A program made the translations under genes and the position numbers. This document shows positions 15,761 to 25,000 of a stretch of DNA of 64,000 nt, piece by piece; the stretch's first letter is position 1; each line of letters starts with the position of its first letter. The stretch comes from an uncultured Azospirillum sp. Lineage in GTDB: Bacteria > Pseudomonadota > Alphaproteobacteria > RF32 > CAG-239. The stretch lies in NCBI GenBank assembly GCA_902489795.1, contig CABUBU010000002.1:16185-80184 (forward strand). The letters are read 5' to 3'. The notes below the pieces were generated by a model. It saw nothing but the letters and a program-made list of their open reading frames with translations. It was not told the DNA's origin and did not search any database.

Positions 15761-16495
15761 TTATTTTCTTCGTTTGTTCCAATCGTCATATTTATAGTTC
15801 ACATAGATATCCATCGGATATTCGCTGGCGCGGATGAATTTTGCCACTTCATCCATACTGTCGGTTGTATCAATACAGCCGGCAGATCCGGGAACTTCGC
15901 CGCCGTGGAGATAAAAACCTTTGCGGTGCTTGGTGTCGGTGCGAAAATCGTCCGGTTCAAGCCTGATCCGATAATTCCCCCATGAGCGTGTTCCGCCCTG
16001 CCAGGGTGTTTCTCCGTTGGGGCCTCGCCAGCTGCGGCTTTCCTTTTCCGGCGAATAGGTCTGCAGTTCGTCCGGATTTAAGTGCCAAACGCCCTCGGGG
16101 ATGGGACCGTGATTTTCAATTTCTGTTGCCGCACGGCTTTGATATCCGGGTTTCCCGGACATGGCGGGCCAGGATTTTAACGTTTTTTCATTATTAATTG
16201 CTGTCAGGGTTTGCCCGTCAAATTCCATTTCCGGAATGTCTTCGGAACCAAAAGCGGGCCAAAAAGAAACCGGTTTGCCGTTCCGATACAGGGTAAAGGT
16301 TGAGCCGTCGCTTTTCAGCTCTACGCGTGGTTTGGGCGTTTTCAATTCCATGTCGTCGTTGTAATCGGCAAGCTGCTGTTCGAGAAGTTCGCGCGTGGTC
16401 ATTTCCTTTTTTGGCCGCGGCGTCATCTGGCTGCCTAATCCGTACATGTTCAACAGAGCCGTACGGATGTCGTCATCTTCTTCGTATCTACTCAT
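15761..16495 (-). CDS. DUF2778 (Tlde1-like L,D-transpeptidase fold) protein
   Basis: 244 residues. The C-terminal ~180 residues match DUF2778: short beta segments (FTLYRNGK, FDGQTLTAINN), W-P-A-M-S-G-K-P-G, then NHGPIPEGVWHL, and the catalytic block GFYLHGGEVPGSAGCIDTTD near residue 205, with the His and the S-x-G-C Cys of the L,D-transpeptidase fold. In Salmonella the family member Tlde1 is a type VI effector that attacks or edits peptidoglycan precursors. The first ~55 residues (charged, no signal peptide) could be a secretion signal. An AAGGA site precedes the ATG, but a strong terminator lies only about 20 bases upstream of it. The same-strand membrane-protein array follows. An effector role is inferred. 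Confidence 0.75.
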   Translation of the reverse strand: MSRYEEDDDIRTALLNMYGLGSQMTPRPKKEMTTRELLEQQLADYNDDMELKTPKPRVELKSDGSTFTLYRNGKPVSFWPAFGSEDIPEMEFDGQTLTAINNEKTLKSWPAMSGKPGYQSRAATEIENHGPIPEGVWHLNPDELQTYSPEKESRSWRGPNGETPWQGGTRSWGNYRIRLEPDDFRTDTKHRKGFYLHGGEVPGSAGCIDTTDSMDEVAKFIRASEYPMDIYVNYKYDDWNKRRK

Positions 16496-16516
16496 TTCAT
16501 ATTCCTTTGCAAATTG

Positions 16517-16543
16517 AAAAAAAGCGCCGGAAAGTTCCGGCGC
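16517..16543 (-). terminator. Intrinsic terminator directly ahead of the DUF2778 gene
   Basis: Stem GCGCCGGA/TCCGGCGC (16524-16531 with 16536-16543) followed on the minus strand by seven T. It ends only about 20 bases before the DUF2778 start codon, so it would stop any transcript entering that gene from upstream. Confidence 0.8.
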
Positions 16544-16676
16544 GGGTTAAATAAAAAACTCCCGGCGCGATGTTGATGAGCGATGTAGCGAAGAAAGGAG
16601 CCACGCCGGAAGAAAAGCGCCCTTCAAATCCGCAGGGCGGAAAAAGGGCACAAAAAAAGGCGGGAAAAACCGCCTT
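16544..16676 (-). other. Cluster of hairpins between array genes (possible leader or small RNA)
   Basis: On the minus strand, in order: terminator AAGGCGG/CCGCCTT with T7 (16676-16651), a GCCCTT...AAGGGC hairpin (about 16650-16617), and CCGGCG...CGCCGG closing a ~35-nt loop followed by T6 (about 16612-16554). With 16517-16543 this makes four successive hairpins in 160 nt. It may be an attenuating leader of the DUF2778 gene or a short RNA. Confidence 0.4.
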
Positions 16677-16835
16677 GTCATAAATACGGCCTACCAACCG
16701 CATTATGGAAATAATCTATAACATAAACAGACGAAAAAATCAATAAAAACTCGCAACGGTTGTGGATAACTGTCCGCGTCAAATAAAACGGCAGTTTGCC
16801 GGCCGGGAGTTTCCGCGGGAGAATGGGCGGATTTG

Positions 16836-17309
16836 TCAGCCGCGGGTGCGGACGAAACGAACGATGTCTGCGTCGGCCCAGGGGGTAAATTCAACTGCGG
16901 CAAGGTCGGGAAGAAGGGAGGAAAAACCTTCTTCAAGAAGCGGCAGCAGCCATGAAATCAGCAGAGCGATACCGGCTGAGCACAACAAAATCAGCGTTTT
17001 TTTGCCGAGTCCCACTTTTTCGACGAACATGCCGCGAAAAAAATACATAAAAGGCGGCACCGACAGTGCCAGGGTTACGGCAATTTCGAACATAACCATA
17101 TAAACGCCGGAGCAGGGAACTTCCGGCAAAGAAAAGTCGCAATAGCAGCCTTTGGCAAGCACCGTGATCAGGACATGTCCGAGTTCGGTGAAAAAGAACC
17201 ACCAGCCGGCGGCAAAAACGAAATCAAGGGCGCGGCCGACCGGCTTTCCGGCGGCGTTTTCGCGCGGCGCCCGGTAAGAATAGGAAGGGGTAAAGCGTTT
17301 GTCCATCAT
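16836..17309 (-). CDS. Integral membrane protein (array member), 157 aa
   Basis: Residues 1-25 are polar and basic (PSYSYRAPRE). Hydrophobic helices follow near residues 28-50, 67-90 and 103-125. The segments FAAGWWFFFTELG, SGVYMVMFEIAVTL, YFFRGMF and GKKTLILLCSAGIALLISWL, with the late TPWAD, line up with the GWG.F, NIY, YKFGKMF and AFWA positions of the other array members. This is the first gene of the array, upstream of DUF2778. It is more GC-rich than the 13-15.6 kb members, so an older copy is likely. No known family. Confidence 0.65.
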   Translation of the reverse strand: MMDKRFTPSYSYRAPRENAAGKPVGRALDFVFAAGWWFFFTELGHVLITVLAKGCYCDFSLPEVPCSGVYMVMFEIAVTLALSVPPFMYFFRGMFVEKVGLGKKTLILLCSAGIALLISWLLPLLEEGFSSLLPDLAAVEFTPWADADIVRFVRTRG

Positions 17310-17485
17310 GTTTTTCTTTCAAAACGGGATTCGGTGCCTGCCACTATAAAACAAAACGACGGGATATACAATACCTTGTACAGGCAAACCCGGAGCCGGC
17401 AAAAAACTGCCGTCAGCCTGTTTGTTTCCCTTGTATTTTTGCCAAATTGTTTTATTTTCATGTTAATGATACGTAGGAGGAGTAA

Positions 17486-18151
17486 ATGGACAAACTGGAT
17501 GCCGGCAGACTGAAGGCGGCGGTGTTCGACTGGGACGGCACTTTGGCGGAAACCCGCACCCCCCGGCTGTGGGCCGTTAATCGGATTATGGCAAAATACG
17601 GGCTGCCGGACTGGGAGAACACCCGCGAAAAGCAGAACAAACTGTTGTCTTTCATGGATAATTTTCCGCTGGTGTTCGGCAGCCGGGCGGAAGAGGCTTA
17701 CCGTGAATATGCCGAACTTTACAAAGCCAACGTGGCGAGGATGATCAAAACTTTTCCCGGCGTGCGCGAAACGCTTGCTTTTCTCCGGCAAAAAGGAGTG
17801 AAAATCGCGATCATGACCAACAAAGACCGCCGGCTGCTGGAATTTGAACTGCCGCTTTTGTTTGACGTTTCGCTTTTCGACCGTATTGTCTGCGGCCATG
17901 AGGCGGCGCATGACAAACCCTGCGGCGATCATGCCCGCTTCGCCCTGAAGGGATTGATTGCGGAAAGCGATATTGCGCCGCAAAGCGTGTGGGTCGTCGG
18001 CGACAGCGTGCTCGACAACATGTGCGCCGAAGCCGTCGGCGCGCTGCCGGTACGGATTGTCGGCGGTTGTCCGGAAGTTGACAGGATCGATTGTCCGGAC
18101 GTGATTTATTTTAACGATTTTGAACAATTTTACCGGTCGCTGGCCGGTTGA
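17486..18151 (+). CDS. HAD-superfamily phosphatase (phosphoglycolate phosphatase-like)
   Basis: 221 residues with all four HAD motifs: FDWDGTLAETR (nucleophile Asp near residue 14), IAIMTNKDRR (motif II Thr), AHDKPCGDHA (motif III Lys) and VVGDSVLDNMCAEA (motif IV acidic pair). The inserted helical cap between motifs I and II places it with Gph-type enzymes that dephosphorylate small phosphometabolites in the cytoplasm. A GGAGGAGTAA ribosome-binding site lies just upstream. The next gene starts 20 bases after its stop. The substrate cannot be read from sequence. Confidence 0.85.
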   Translation: MDKLDAGRLKAAVFDWDGTLAETRTPRLWAVNRIMAKYGLPDWENTREKQNKLLSFMDNFPLVFGSRAEEAYREYAELYKANVARMIKTFPGVRETLAFLRQKGVKIAIMTNKDRRLLEFELPLLFDVSLFDRIVCGHEAAHDKPCGDHARFALKGLIAESDIAPQSVWVVGDSVLDNMCAEAVGALPVRIVGGCPEVDRIDCPDVIYFNDFEQFYRSLAG

Positions 18152-18170
18152 CTGCCCGGAGACTGTCCGC

Positions 18171-19718
18171 ATGAAACAAAAAAACGATGGCGAAAAACCG
18201 CATTATTTGCGTCTGGCGCTGACAGGCGTTGGCATTTTGCTGCTGCTGGCGCTCAATTATTTTTATTTTCGCGAAAAGACTTCTTCCAACAGCGAGTTGA
18301 TCACCCGTTATACCCGAAAGGCCGATCCGATGGAAAAATACCGCAATCCCGCGGTGGCCGGGCTGTTTTACGCCGCTGCTCCGCAAACGCTTGACCGTGA
18401 AGTTTCCGGCTATTTGCAGGCGGCCGGCGGTGCTTACGAAAAAATGCCGAAGATGCTGATCGTGCCGCATGCCGGCTATCAATATTCGGCGCCGGCGGCG
18501 GCTCGTGCTTATCGTCCGCTGGCGGAGTTGACCGGGCGGATTAAAACCGTTATCCTGCTCGGGCCGTCGCACCGGGTATCGGTTGACGGACTGGCTTTGT
18601 CTTCGGCCGACTGGTTTGTCACGCCGCTCGGAAAAGTGCCGGTTGACCGGGAAATGGCGGCCGGGCTGGCGGCGCATAAAGGTTTTAGGATAAATGATGC
18701 GGCGCATCGGGACGAGCATTCGCTGGAGGTGCAGCTGCCGTTTTTGCAAAAGGTGCTGACGGATTTTGAAATCGTGCCGATTGTTTACGGCGCGATGAAT
18801 CCGCAGGAAACGGCCGAGGCGCTGCTGCCGTATTTGCAAAGGGACGATACGCTGTTGGTGGTTTCCGCGGATTTGTCGCATTATTATTCTTACGAGGAGG
18901 CGCAGGCGGCAGACCGGGAAACGGCCGCCAGAATCGAAGAAGTTTCGCCTGAAATCGGCTATCATCAGTCCTGCGGCGCCGGCGGCATCAACAGCGCACT
19001 GATTTTGGCGCAGATGATGCGTCTGCGTCCGGAAATTCTGTCGCTGATCAATTCCGGCGACACTGCCGGCAGCCGGGAAAGGGTGGTCGGTTACGGCGCC
19101 TGGGCCTTTGCCGGAGCCGGCGGCCTTGAGCGCGAGACCGCCGCGCTTGCGGATTATGCCGCTGTTTATAAAAAGGATTTGCTGCGGATTGTCCGCACCG
19201 CGCTGGAAGAGGCGGTGCTGCACGGCCGGGTTTTCGAGCCTTCCCGCGACGATTATCCGGATCCGTTGTTTGACAAAGGGGCATCGTTCGTTACTCTGGA
19301 AAAAAACGGTGAGCTGCGGGGGTGCATCGGTTCGTTGCTGCCGCGTCGGGCGACGGCGCTGGACGTTGCCGAAAACGCCGGCAATGCCGCCCTGAAAGAC
19401 GGCCGCTTTGCGCCGGTTGCTGCCGACGAACTGGGGGAGATCAGCCTTTCCGTTTCGCTTTTGACCGGTTTTGAAGCGATCGATTACGAAAACGAGGAAG
19501 ATTTGCTGACCAGGGTGCGGGCCGGCGTCGACGGTCTGGTGATCCGCGACGGCAGCCGCCAGGGACTGTTCCTGCCTTCGGTCTGGAAGCAGCTGCCGGA
19601 CAAAAGGGAATTTTTGAACAATTTGAAGCTGAAGGCCGGGATGAGCCCAAGCTATTGGTCGAATGCGATCAAAGTTTACCGTTTCAGAACCGTGGAGATA
19701 AAAGAAAATGAAAATTAA
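18171..19718 (+). CDS. Fusion of Memo (protein B) and AMMECR1 (protein A) domains of the AmmeMemoRadiSam system
   Basis: 515 residues from the ATG at 18171. Residues about 14-32 are a membrane anchor (LALTGVGILLLLALNYFYF). Residues about 50-320 are a Memo domain: NPAVAGLFYAA, VPHAGYQYSAPAAA, LLGPSHR, DEHSLEVQLPFL and SADLSHYYSYEEA, with the conserved His/Asp metal ligands. Residues about 340-510 are AMMECR1: FVTLEKNGELRGCIGSLLP and then SVSLLTGFEAI. In many prokaryotes these two proteins occur with a radical-SAM enzyme; the biochemical role of the trio is not established. Here A and B are one membrane-tethered chain and no radical-SAM partner is in view. It overlaps the next gene by 11 bases. 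Confidence 0.85.
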   Translation: MKQKNDGEKPHYLRLALTGVGILLLLALNYFYFREKTSSNSELITRYTRKADPMEKYRNPAVAGLFYAAAPQTLDREVSGYLQAAGGAYEKMPKMLIVPHAGYQYSAPAAARAYRPLAELTGRIKTVILLGPSHRVSVDGLALSSADWFVTPLGKVPVDREMAAGLAAHKGFRINDAAHRDEHSLEVQLPFLQKVLTDFEIVPIVYGAMNPQETAEALLPYLQRDDTLLVVSADLSHYYSYEEAQAADRETAARIEEVSPEIGYHQSCGAGGINSALILAQMMRLRPEILSLINSGDTAGSRERVVGYGAWAFAGAGGLERETAALADYAAVYKKDLLRIVRTALEEAVLHGRVFEPSRDDYPDPLFDKGASFVTLEKNGELRGCIGSLLPRRATALDVAENAGNAALKDGRFAPVAADELGEISLSVSLLTGFEAIDYENEEDLLTRVRAGVDGLVIRDGSRQGLFLPSVWKQLPDKREFLNNLKLKAGMSPSYWSNAIKVYRFRTVEIKENEN

Positions 19719-21426
19719 CGGATACGATATCAATTACAACGAAGCCGAACTGAAAGACAAAATGGAAAACCAGACGCTTGACGTCCGGCTGATTTCGCCG
19801 GATTTCGAGGGATATAAAAATTTGAGCGAGGGCAACAAAAAAGCTCTTGCGCATCTGGTTGCCGCCGCCCGTATGGTCAATGACGTGGCGCTGGAACAGG
19901 ACCATCCCATGAACCTGCCGCAGAAAAAGGCGCTGGCAGAAACGGCGGCTGCCGGCAGTTCGCACGCGGCGCTGGCACTTGAACTGTTCAATTCCCTGAA
20001 CGGCGTGGCTGGTTACAATGGTGTGGATAAAGAGCCCGTAGAAGTTTTCACCGGCATTCATCTGCTGCCCGGACACAACTTTTATCCTGCCGATCTGAGC
20101 CCGGAAGAGTTTCGGCAAATTCTGATTGCCATGCTGAAGGCCGGCAAAAGCGAAGAAGTGCGGAAAATACTGAGTGCCCGCACGATGGTTCGGCGTGACG
20201 GCGGCGAATTAAAGGCGATTGACTATACGGAATATTTTGCCGCCGCTTTTTCGGCAATTGCCAATGAGCTGGAAGTGGCCGCCCATTATGCCGACGACGA
20301 AGCGTTTAAAGATTATCTCGGCTGGCAGGCGCAGGCGCTTTTGCAAAACAATCCCGATATGGACATGCTGGCCGACAGACATTGGGCGGTTTTGCAGGAC
20401 ACGCCGCTGGAGTTTACCTTAAGCCGCGAAAATTATGACGACGAGATCACGCCGGCCGTCTACGATAACGGAGAGTTGAAGGCCCTGCTGGCGGAAAACG
20501 GCATTGAAGCGGTTGGCAAAGACACTTTGGGCGCCCGCGTCGGCATTGTTAACAAGGTGGGAACGGATTTGATTCTGCAATTTAAAAAACACCTGCCCGA
20601 GCTGGCGGCCAAAATGCCGTTTGCCGACGCTTATCGCCAGAGCGTCCTCGACGGCGAAGAGCTGAAACAAACGATGGTCGACGTCGACCTGGTCGATCTG
20701 GAAGGCGATTATGCCCAGTGCCGCGGCGGCATTACCACCGCCCAGAACCTGCCCAACAACGACAAGCTGTCGGTCAAGATCGGCGGCGGCCGGCGCAACG
20801 TCTATCACCGTCAGGTGCGGATGAGCGTTGACAGGGAAAAAGAGCGCAAAATGCTGGAGCGTCTGCTGGATCCGGCACTGCACCGCTATTTTGACAACGA
20901 GGCCGACCATTTGTTTGTCATCGGACACGAAAACGGGCATTCGCTCGGTCCCGACAGTTCGTACCAGAACGCTCTCGGCGCTTACAAGCACATCATTGAA
21001 GAACATAAGGCGGACACCGTTTCGCTGGCTTTTATGCCGGAATATGTCAATGCCGGCGTGATCGACGAAGAAACTCTGAAAAAAATTTACGTCAGTTACA
21101 TCGCCGGCCGGATGTTTCTGGCCGCCCGGCCGCATATGATGCTGCCCCACCGCATGGGTGAGCTGATCCAGTTCAATTATCTCTGCGAATACAGCATCAT
21201 CAGGGAAACGGCGGACGGCAAAATAACGATTGATCTGGATAATGTCGGCGGCGTTTTAAACCGGCTGCTGGAGGAAACGGTTCGGGTGCAGTTGTCCAAA
21301 TCAAAGGAAAACGCCGCCGCTTTTGTTGAAAAATATGCCGTCTGGTCGCCGCTGTCGGAGAAAATCGCGGCGGTGCGGCAGGAACTGGGGATAAAACCCT
21401 ATAAACGGATCGTCCGTTGTTTTTAA
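19708..21426 (+). CDS. Zinc metallopeptidase (gluzincin, M49/DPP III-like)
   Basis: 572 residues, cytoplasmic, no signal peptide. HENGH at residues 407-411 is the HExxH zinc motif, and EEHKAD beginning at about residue 431 supplies the third ligand, an arrangement like the EExxAD/E motif of M49 dipeptidyl peptidases. The long helical N-terminal half fits that family's lobe. DPP III usually has an HExxxH motif, so this is an atypical relative. The ATG lies inside the tail of the upstream Memo-AMMECR1 gene (11-bp overlap, GGAG site), implying coupled translation. The natural substrate would be short peptides. Confidence 0.6.
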   Translation: MKINGYDINYNEAELKDKMENQTLDVRLISPDFEGYKNLSEGNKKALAHLVAAARMVNDVALEQDHPMNLPQKKALAETAAAGSSHAALALELFNSLNGVAGYNGVDKEPVEVFTGIHLLPGHNFYPADLSPEEFRQILIAMLKAGKSEEVRKILSARTMVRRDGGELKAIDYTEYFAAAFSAIANELEVAAHYADDEAFKDYLGWQAQALLQNNPDMDMLADRHWAVLQDTPLEFTLSRENYDDEITPAVYDNGELKALLAENGIEAVGKDTLGARVGIVNKVGTDLILQFKKHLPELAAKMPFADAYRQSVLDGEELKQTMVDVDLVDLEGDYAQCRGGITTAQNLPNNDKLSVKIGGGRRNVYHRQVRMSVDREKERKMLERLLDPALHRYFDNEADHLFVIGHENGHSLGPDSSYQNALGAYKHIIEEHKADTVSLAFMPEYVNAGVIDEETLKKIYVSYIAGRMFLAARPHMMLPHRMGELIQFNYLCEYSIIRETADGKITIDLDNVGGVLNRLLEETVRVQLSKSKENAAAFVEKYAVWSPLSEKIAAVRQELGIKPYKRIVRCF

Positions 21427-21513
21427 GTGCGGTAAAACTGTTAAAAATCGCTTGCACAAACGAGAGCTTTGCCTCATTATAAACGGCATCGGACAAGAAA
21501 AGGGACAAAGTCT

Positions 21514-21882
21514 ATGTTTAAAAAGCTTATTGACGGCGAACTCAGTCTGAAAGACACGTTCTGGAAGTTCGGCGTGCTGGGAATGTTGGCCGTTCATCTG
21601 GTGGTGAAGATCCTGGGTACCATGCTTTTTCACAAGCTGCGCGGGCTGACCATTCTCGGTTATTACACCACCCGCAAGTACGGGCTGGAAACGTCGACGG
21701 TGATCCTCACCATTTTGTATTTCAGTTCGCTCTGTTTTCTGCTGTTTTATGCCGGTTCGATGGTGATCGGCACCTGGCGGAGTTCCGCCGAATATAACCG
21801 CAGCCTGTGGTTTCGGCATCTGGCGCGGATTTTTATGATTTTGATCGTGTTTGTCGTCTTAAAACACGATTTGAACCTGTGA
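21514..21882 (+). CDS. Small membrane protein, 122 aa
   Basis: Start chosen at the ATG at 21514, preceded by AAGGGACAAAG; the longer frame starts in an unlikely Arg/Lys/His-rich stretch. Hydrophobic helices lie near residues 17-36, 59-80 and 100-117, with a basic loop (YYTTRKYGLETS) between. There is no recognised family. It is followed after 12 bases by a tiny lipoprotein gene and then dnaE, so it may be cotranscribed with them. An envelope role is likely but unspecified. Confidence 0.65.
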   Translation: MFKKLIDGELSLKDTFWKFGVLGMLAVHLVVKILGTMLFHKLRGLTILGYYTTRKYGLETSTVILTILYFSSLCFLLFYAGSMVIGTWRSSAEYNRSLWFRHLARIFMILIVFVVLKHDLNL

Positions 21883-21894
21883 AGGAAAAAACGA

Positions 21895-22053
21895 ATGAAA
21901 AAGATTGCAATGACGATTTGTCTGTTGGCGCTTTGCGGATGCGTGGCCGGCGAATTTGCCCCCAACCGCAACCGTCTGCATGAAATGAACAGCGACAGGG
22001 AAATCTGCGAAAAACAGCCCGAGCGTTGCATCAGCGGCGTTTCCGTCAGATAG
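21895..22053 (+). CDS. Tiny lipoprotein, 52 aa
   Basis: MKKIAMTICLLALCGC: a basic start, a hydrophobic core and a lipobox L-C-G-C, giving a lipidated Cys at residue 16. The mature ~37 residues are polar (FAPNRNRLHEMNSDREI) and hold two more cysteines. An AAGGAAAAA site precedes the ATG, and dnaE starts 20 bases after the stop. Function unknown. Small envelope lipoproteins of this size are often missed by automatic annotation. Confidence 0.75.
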   Translation: MKKIAMTICLLALCGCVAGEFAPNRNRLHEMNSDREICEKQPERCISGVSVR

Positions 22054-22072
22054 TTTTTGACAAGGAGAGCAA

Positions 22073-25000
22073 ATGGAACCGCAGTTTATTCATCTCCGGG
22101 TGCACTCGGCCTATTCGCTGCTTGAGGGAGCAATGAAGATTCCGGCTTTGATGAGCCGGGCTGCGGCGCTGGGCTTTCCCGCCATGGCGGTGACCGATAC
22201 TGCCAACATGTTCGGTGCCAAAGCCTTTTCCGACTATGCGCCGAAAAACGGCATCAAGCCGATTTTGGGCACCCAGATGTATATCCGCAACAGTGATGCC
22301 GACGATGTGCTGAAGTCCAAAGGGCGAACGGTGGAGCCGGACAAGATCGTGCTGCTGGTCAAAAACGCCGAAGGCTACGCCAATGTTACCAAACTGATGA
22401 AAATTGCCTATCTCGGCGAAAAGAACTTTGCCGAAAAGCCGCAGATCCGTCTTTCCGACCTTAAAACCCACGGCGCCGGGCTGATTGCGCTGACGGCCGG
22501 AGTGGACGGCACCGTCGGTCGCCTGCTGCTGGAAAACCGGGCGGCAGAGGCCGAAGCTTTTCTGTTGGAGTTGAAAGAGATATTCGGCGACCGACTGTAT
22601 ATGGAAATTTCGCGTATCGGCCTTGAAAAGGAAGCCAAAACCGAAAACAATTTTATTGATCTGGCCTACAAGCATGACATTCCGCTGGTGGCGACCAACG
22701 AGGCCTTTTTCTTTGACGCCGACATGTACGAGGCGCATGATGCCTTGGTGTGCATCGCCAAAGGCGAATACGTAGCCAATGACAACCGGGAAAAATATTC
22801 GCCCAACCAGCGCCTGAAAACCGCGGCCGAAATGGTGGCGCTGTTTGCCGACCTGCCGGAAGCGGTGGCCAACACCATTAACATTGCCAAGCGCTGCAAC
22901 TACGTTTTGCAGTACGTTGATCCGCTGCTGCCGATTTTTGAATGTCCCGAAGGCAAGACGCAAAACGAATACCTGCGCGAAGAAGCTTACAAGGGGCTGG
23001 GGCACAAGATGGAAACCCAGGTCTATTTTGAGGGCATGACGGAGGAAGAGAAAAAAGAGCTGGACGAACGTTATTATGCCCGTCTTGAATATGAACTGAG
23101 CGTTATTGAAAAAATGGGGTTCGCCGGTTACTTTCTGATCGTTTCGGATTTTATCCGCTGGTCAAAGACACACGGCGTTCCGGTCGGGCCGGGGCGCGGT
23201 TCCGGTGCCGGTTCGATGGTAGCCTGGTCGATCCAGGTGACCGAACTTGATCCTCTGAAGCTTGACCTGCTGTTTGAACGTTTCTTAAATCCGGAACGTA
23301 TCAACATGCCGGACTTTGACGTCGACTTCTGTCAGGAAAACCGCTACAAAACGATTGAATATGTGCAAAACAAATACGGTTTTGACCATGTGGCGCAGAT
23401 TATTACGTACGGAAAACTGCAATCCAAGGCGGTGATCCGCGACGTTGCCCGCGTTTTGCAGATGCCGTATTCGCAGGCCGACCGGATCAGCAAAATGATT
23501 CCGCCGCCGGTGCAGGGCGTGCAGCCGAGCCTGAAAGAGTCGCTGGAACAAGTGCCCGAACTGGAGGAAATGCGCCAAAACGATCCGCAGATCAACAAAC
23601 TGTTCGACATTGCGATGAAATTGGAAGGTCTCTACCGCCACACCGGCGTACATGCTGCCGGCGTCGTGATCGGCGACCGTCCGCTTGACCAGCTGGTGCC
23701 GCTCTACAAGGATCCGAAAGCCGACATGCCGGTCACCCAGTATGACATGAAGTACATCGAGTCGACAGGCTTGATCAAGTTCGACTTTCTGGGCTTAAAA
23801 ACCCTGACCACGATCAAAAGAGCTGTAGATTGGGTGAAAATCGATCGTGGGATCGAACTTGACATGAGCACGGTGCCGCTTGACGACAAGGAAACCTATG
23901 CGCTTTTGCAAAGAGGCGATACCGCCGGCGTGTTCCAGTTTGAATCGGCGGGGATGAAGGACGTGCACAAGCAGATCAAACCCGACCGCTTTGAAGACCT
24001 GATCGCTATCGTGTCGCTTTACCGGCCGGGGCCGATGGATAACATTCCGAGCTACATCAAACGCAAGCACGGCGAGGAGGAAATTACCTATCTGCATCCC
24101 AAGCTGGAGCCGATCTTAAAAAGTACCTACGGCATCATGATATATCAGGAACAGGTTATGAAGATTGCCCAGGAACTGGCCGGCTATACCTTGGGCGGCG
24201 CGGACAAGCTGCGTAAGGCGATGGGTAAGAAAATCAAAGAGGAAATGGTCAAACACCGCAGCATCTTCGTCGACGGTGCGGTTGAACGGGGAATTGAACG
24301 CGATACCGCGACCAGCATTTTCGACCAGATGGAAAAGTTTGCTTCCTACGGTTTCAACAAGTCCCACGCCGCGGCCTATTCGCTGATTTCCTACCAGACG
24401 GCTTACCTCAAGGCGCATTACCCGGTCGAATTTATGTGCGCGACCATGAGCCTTGACATTACCAACACCGACAAGCTGCAGTTTTTCAAGGACGAATGCC
24501 GCAAGATGGGGATAGCGGTGCTGCCGCCGGATATTAATAAATCCGGTTACGACTTTACGGTAGAAGACAGCAAGATCCGTTACGCGCTGACGGCGGTCAA
24601 GGGCGTCGGCGAAGCCAACATGAAGGCGCTGGTTGCTGAACGCGAAGCGCGCGGTCCTTTTAAGGACATTTCCGACTTTGTGCACCGGATCGACATCAGA
24701 CAAACCAACCGCAAACAGCTGGAACAGCTGATCAAGTCCGGTGCGTTCGACTGTCTGGATAAAAACCGCGGCCGTCTGTTTGCCAACATCGACAACATCA
24801 TCCAGCACATCAGTTCTTCTTCCGAGTTGAAAACCAGCAGCCAGTCTTCGCTTTTCGGCAACGAAGAGATGCAGGCCAAAATCAAGCTCAAGGACGAACC
24901 CGACTGGGTCGAGCTGGAAAAGCTGAAGCTTGAGGCCGAAGCGGTCGGCTTTTATCTTTCCGCCCACCCGCTGGACAGTTACCGCGATGGCGTGGAAAAG

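Noticed and set aside
18111..19733. 540-codon minus-strand frame opposite the Memo-AMMECR1 gene
   Set aside because: Antisense shadow rich in Arg, Gln and His; the plus strand encodes two recognised domains.
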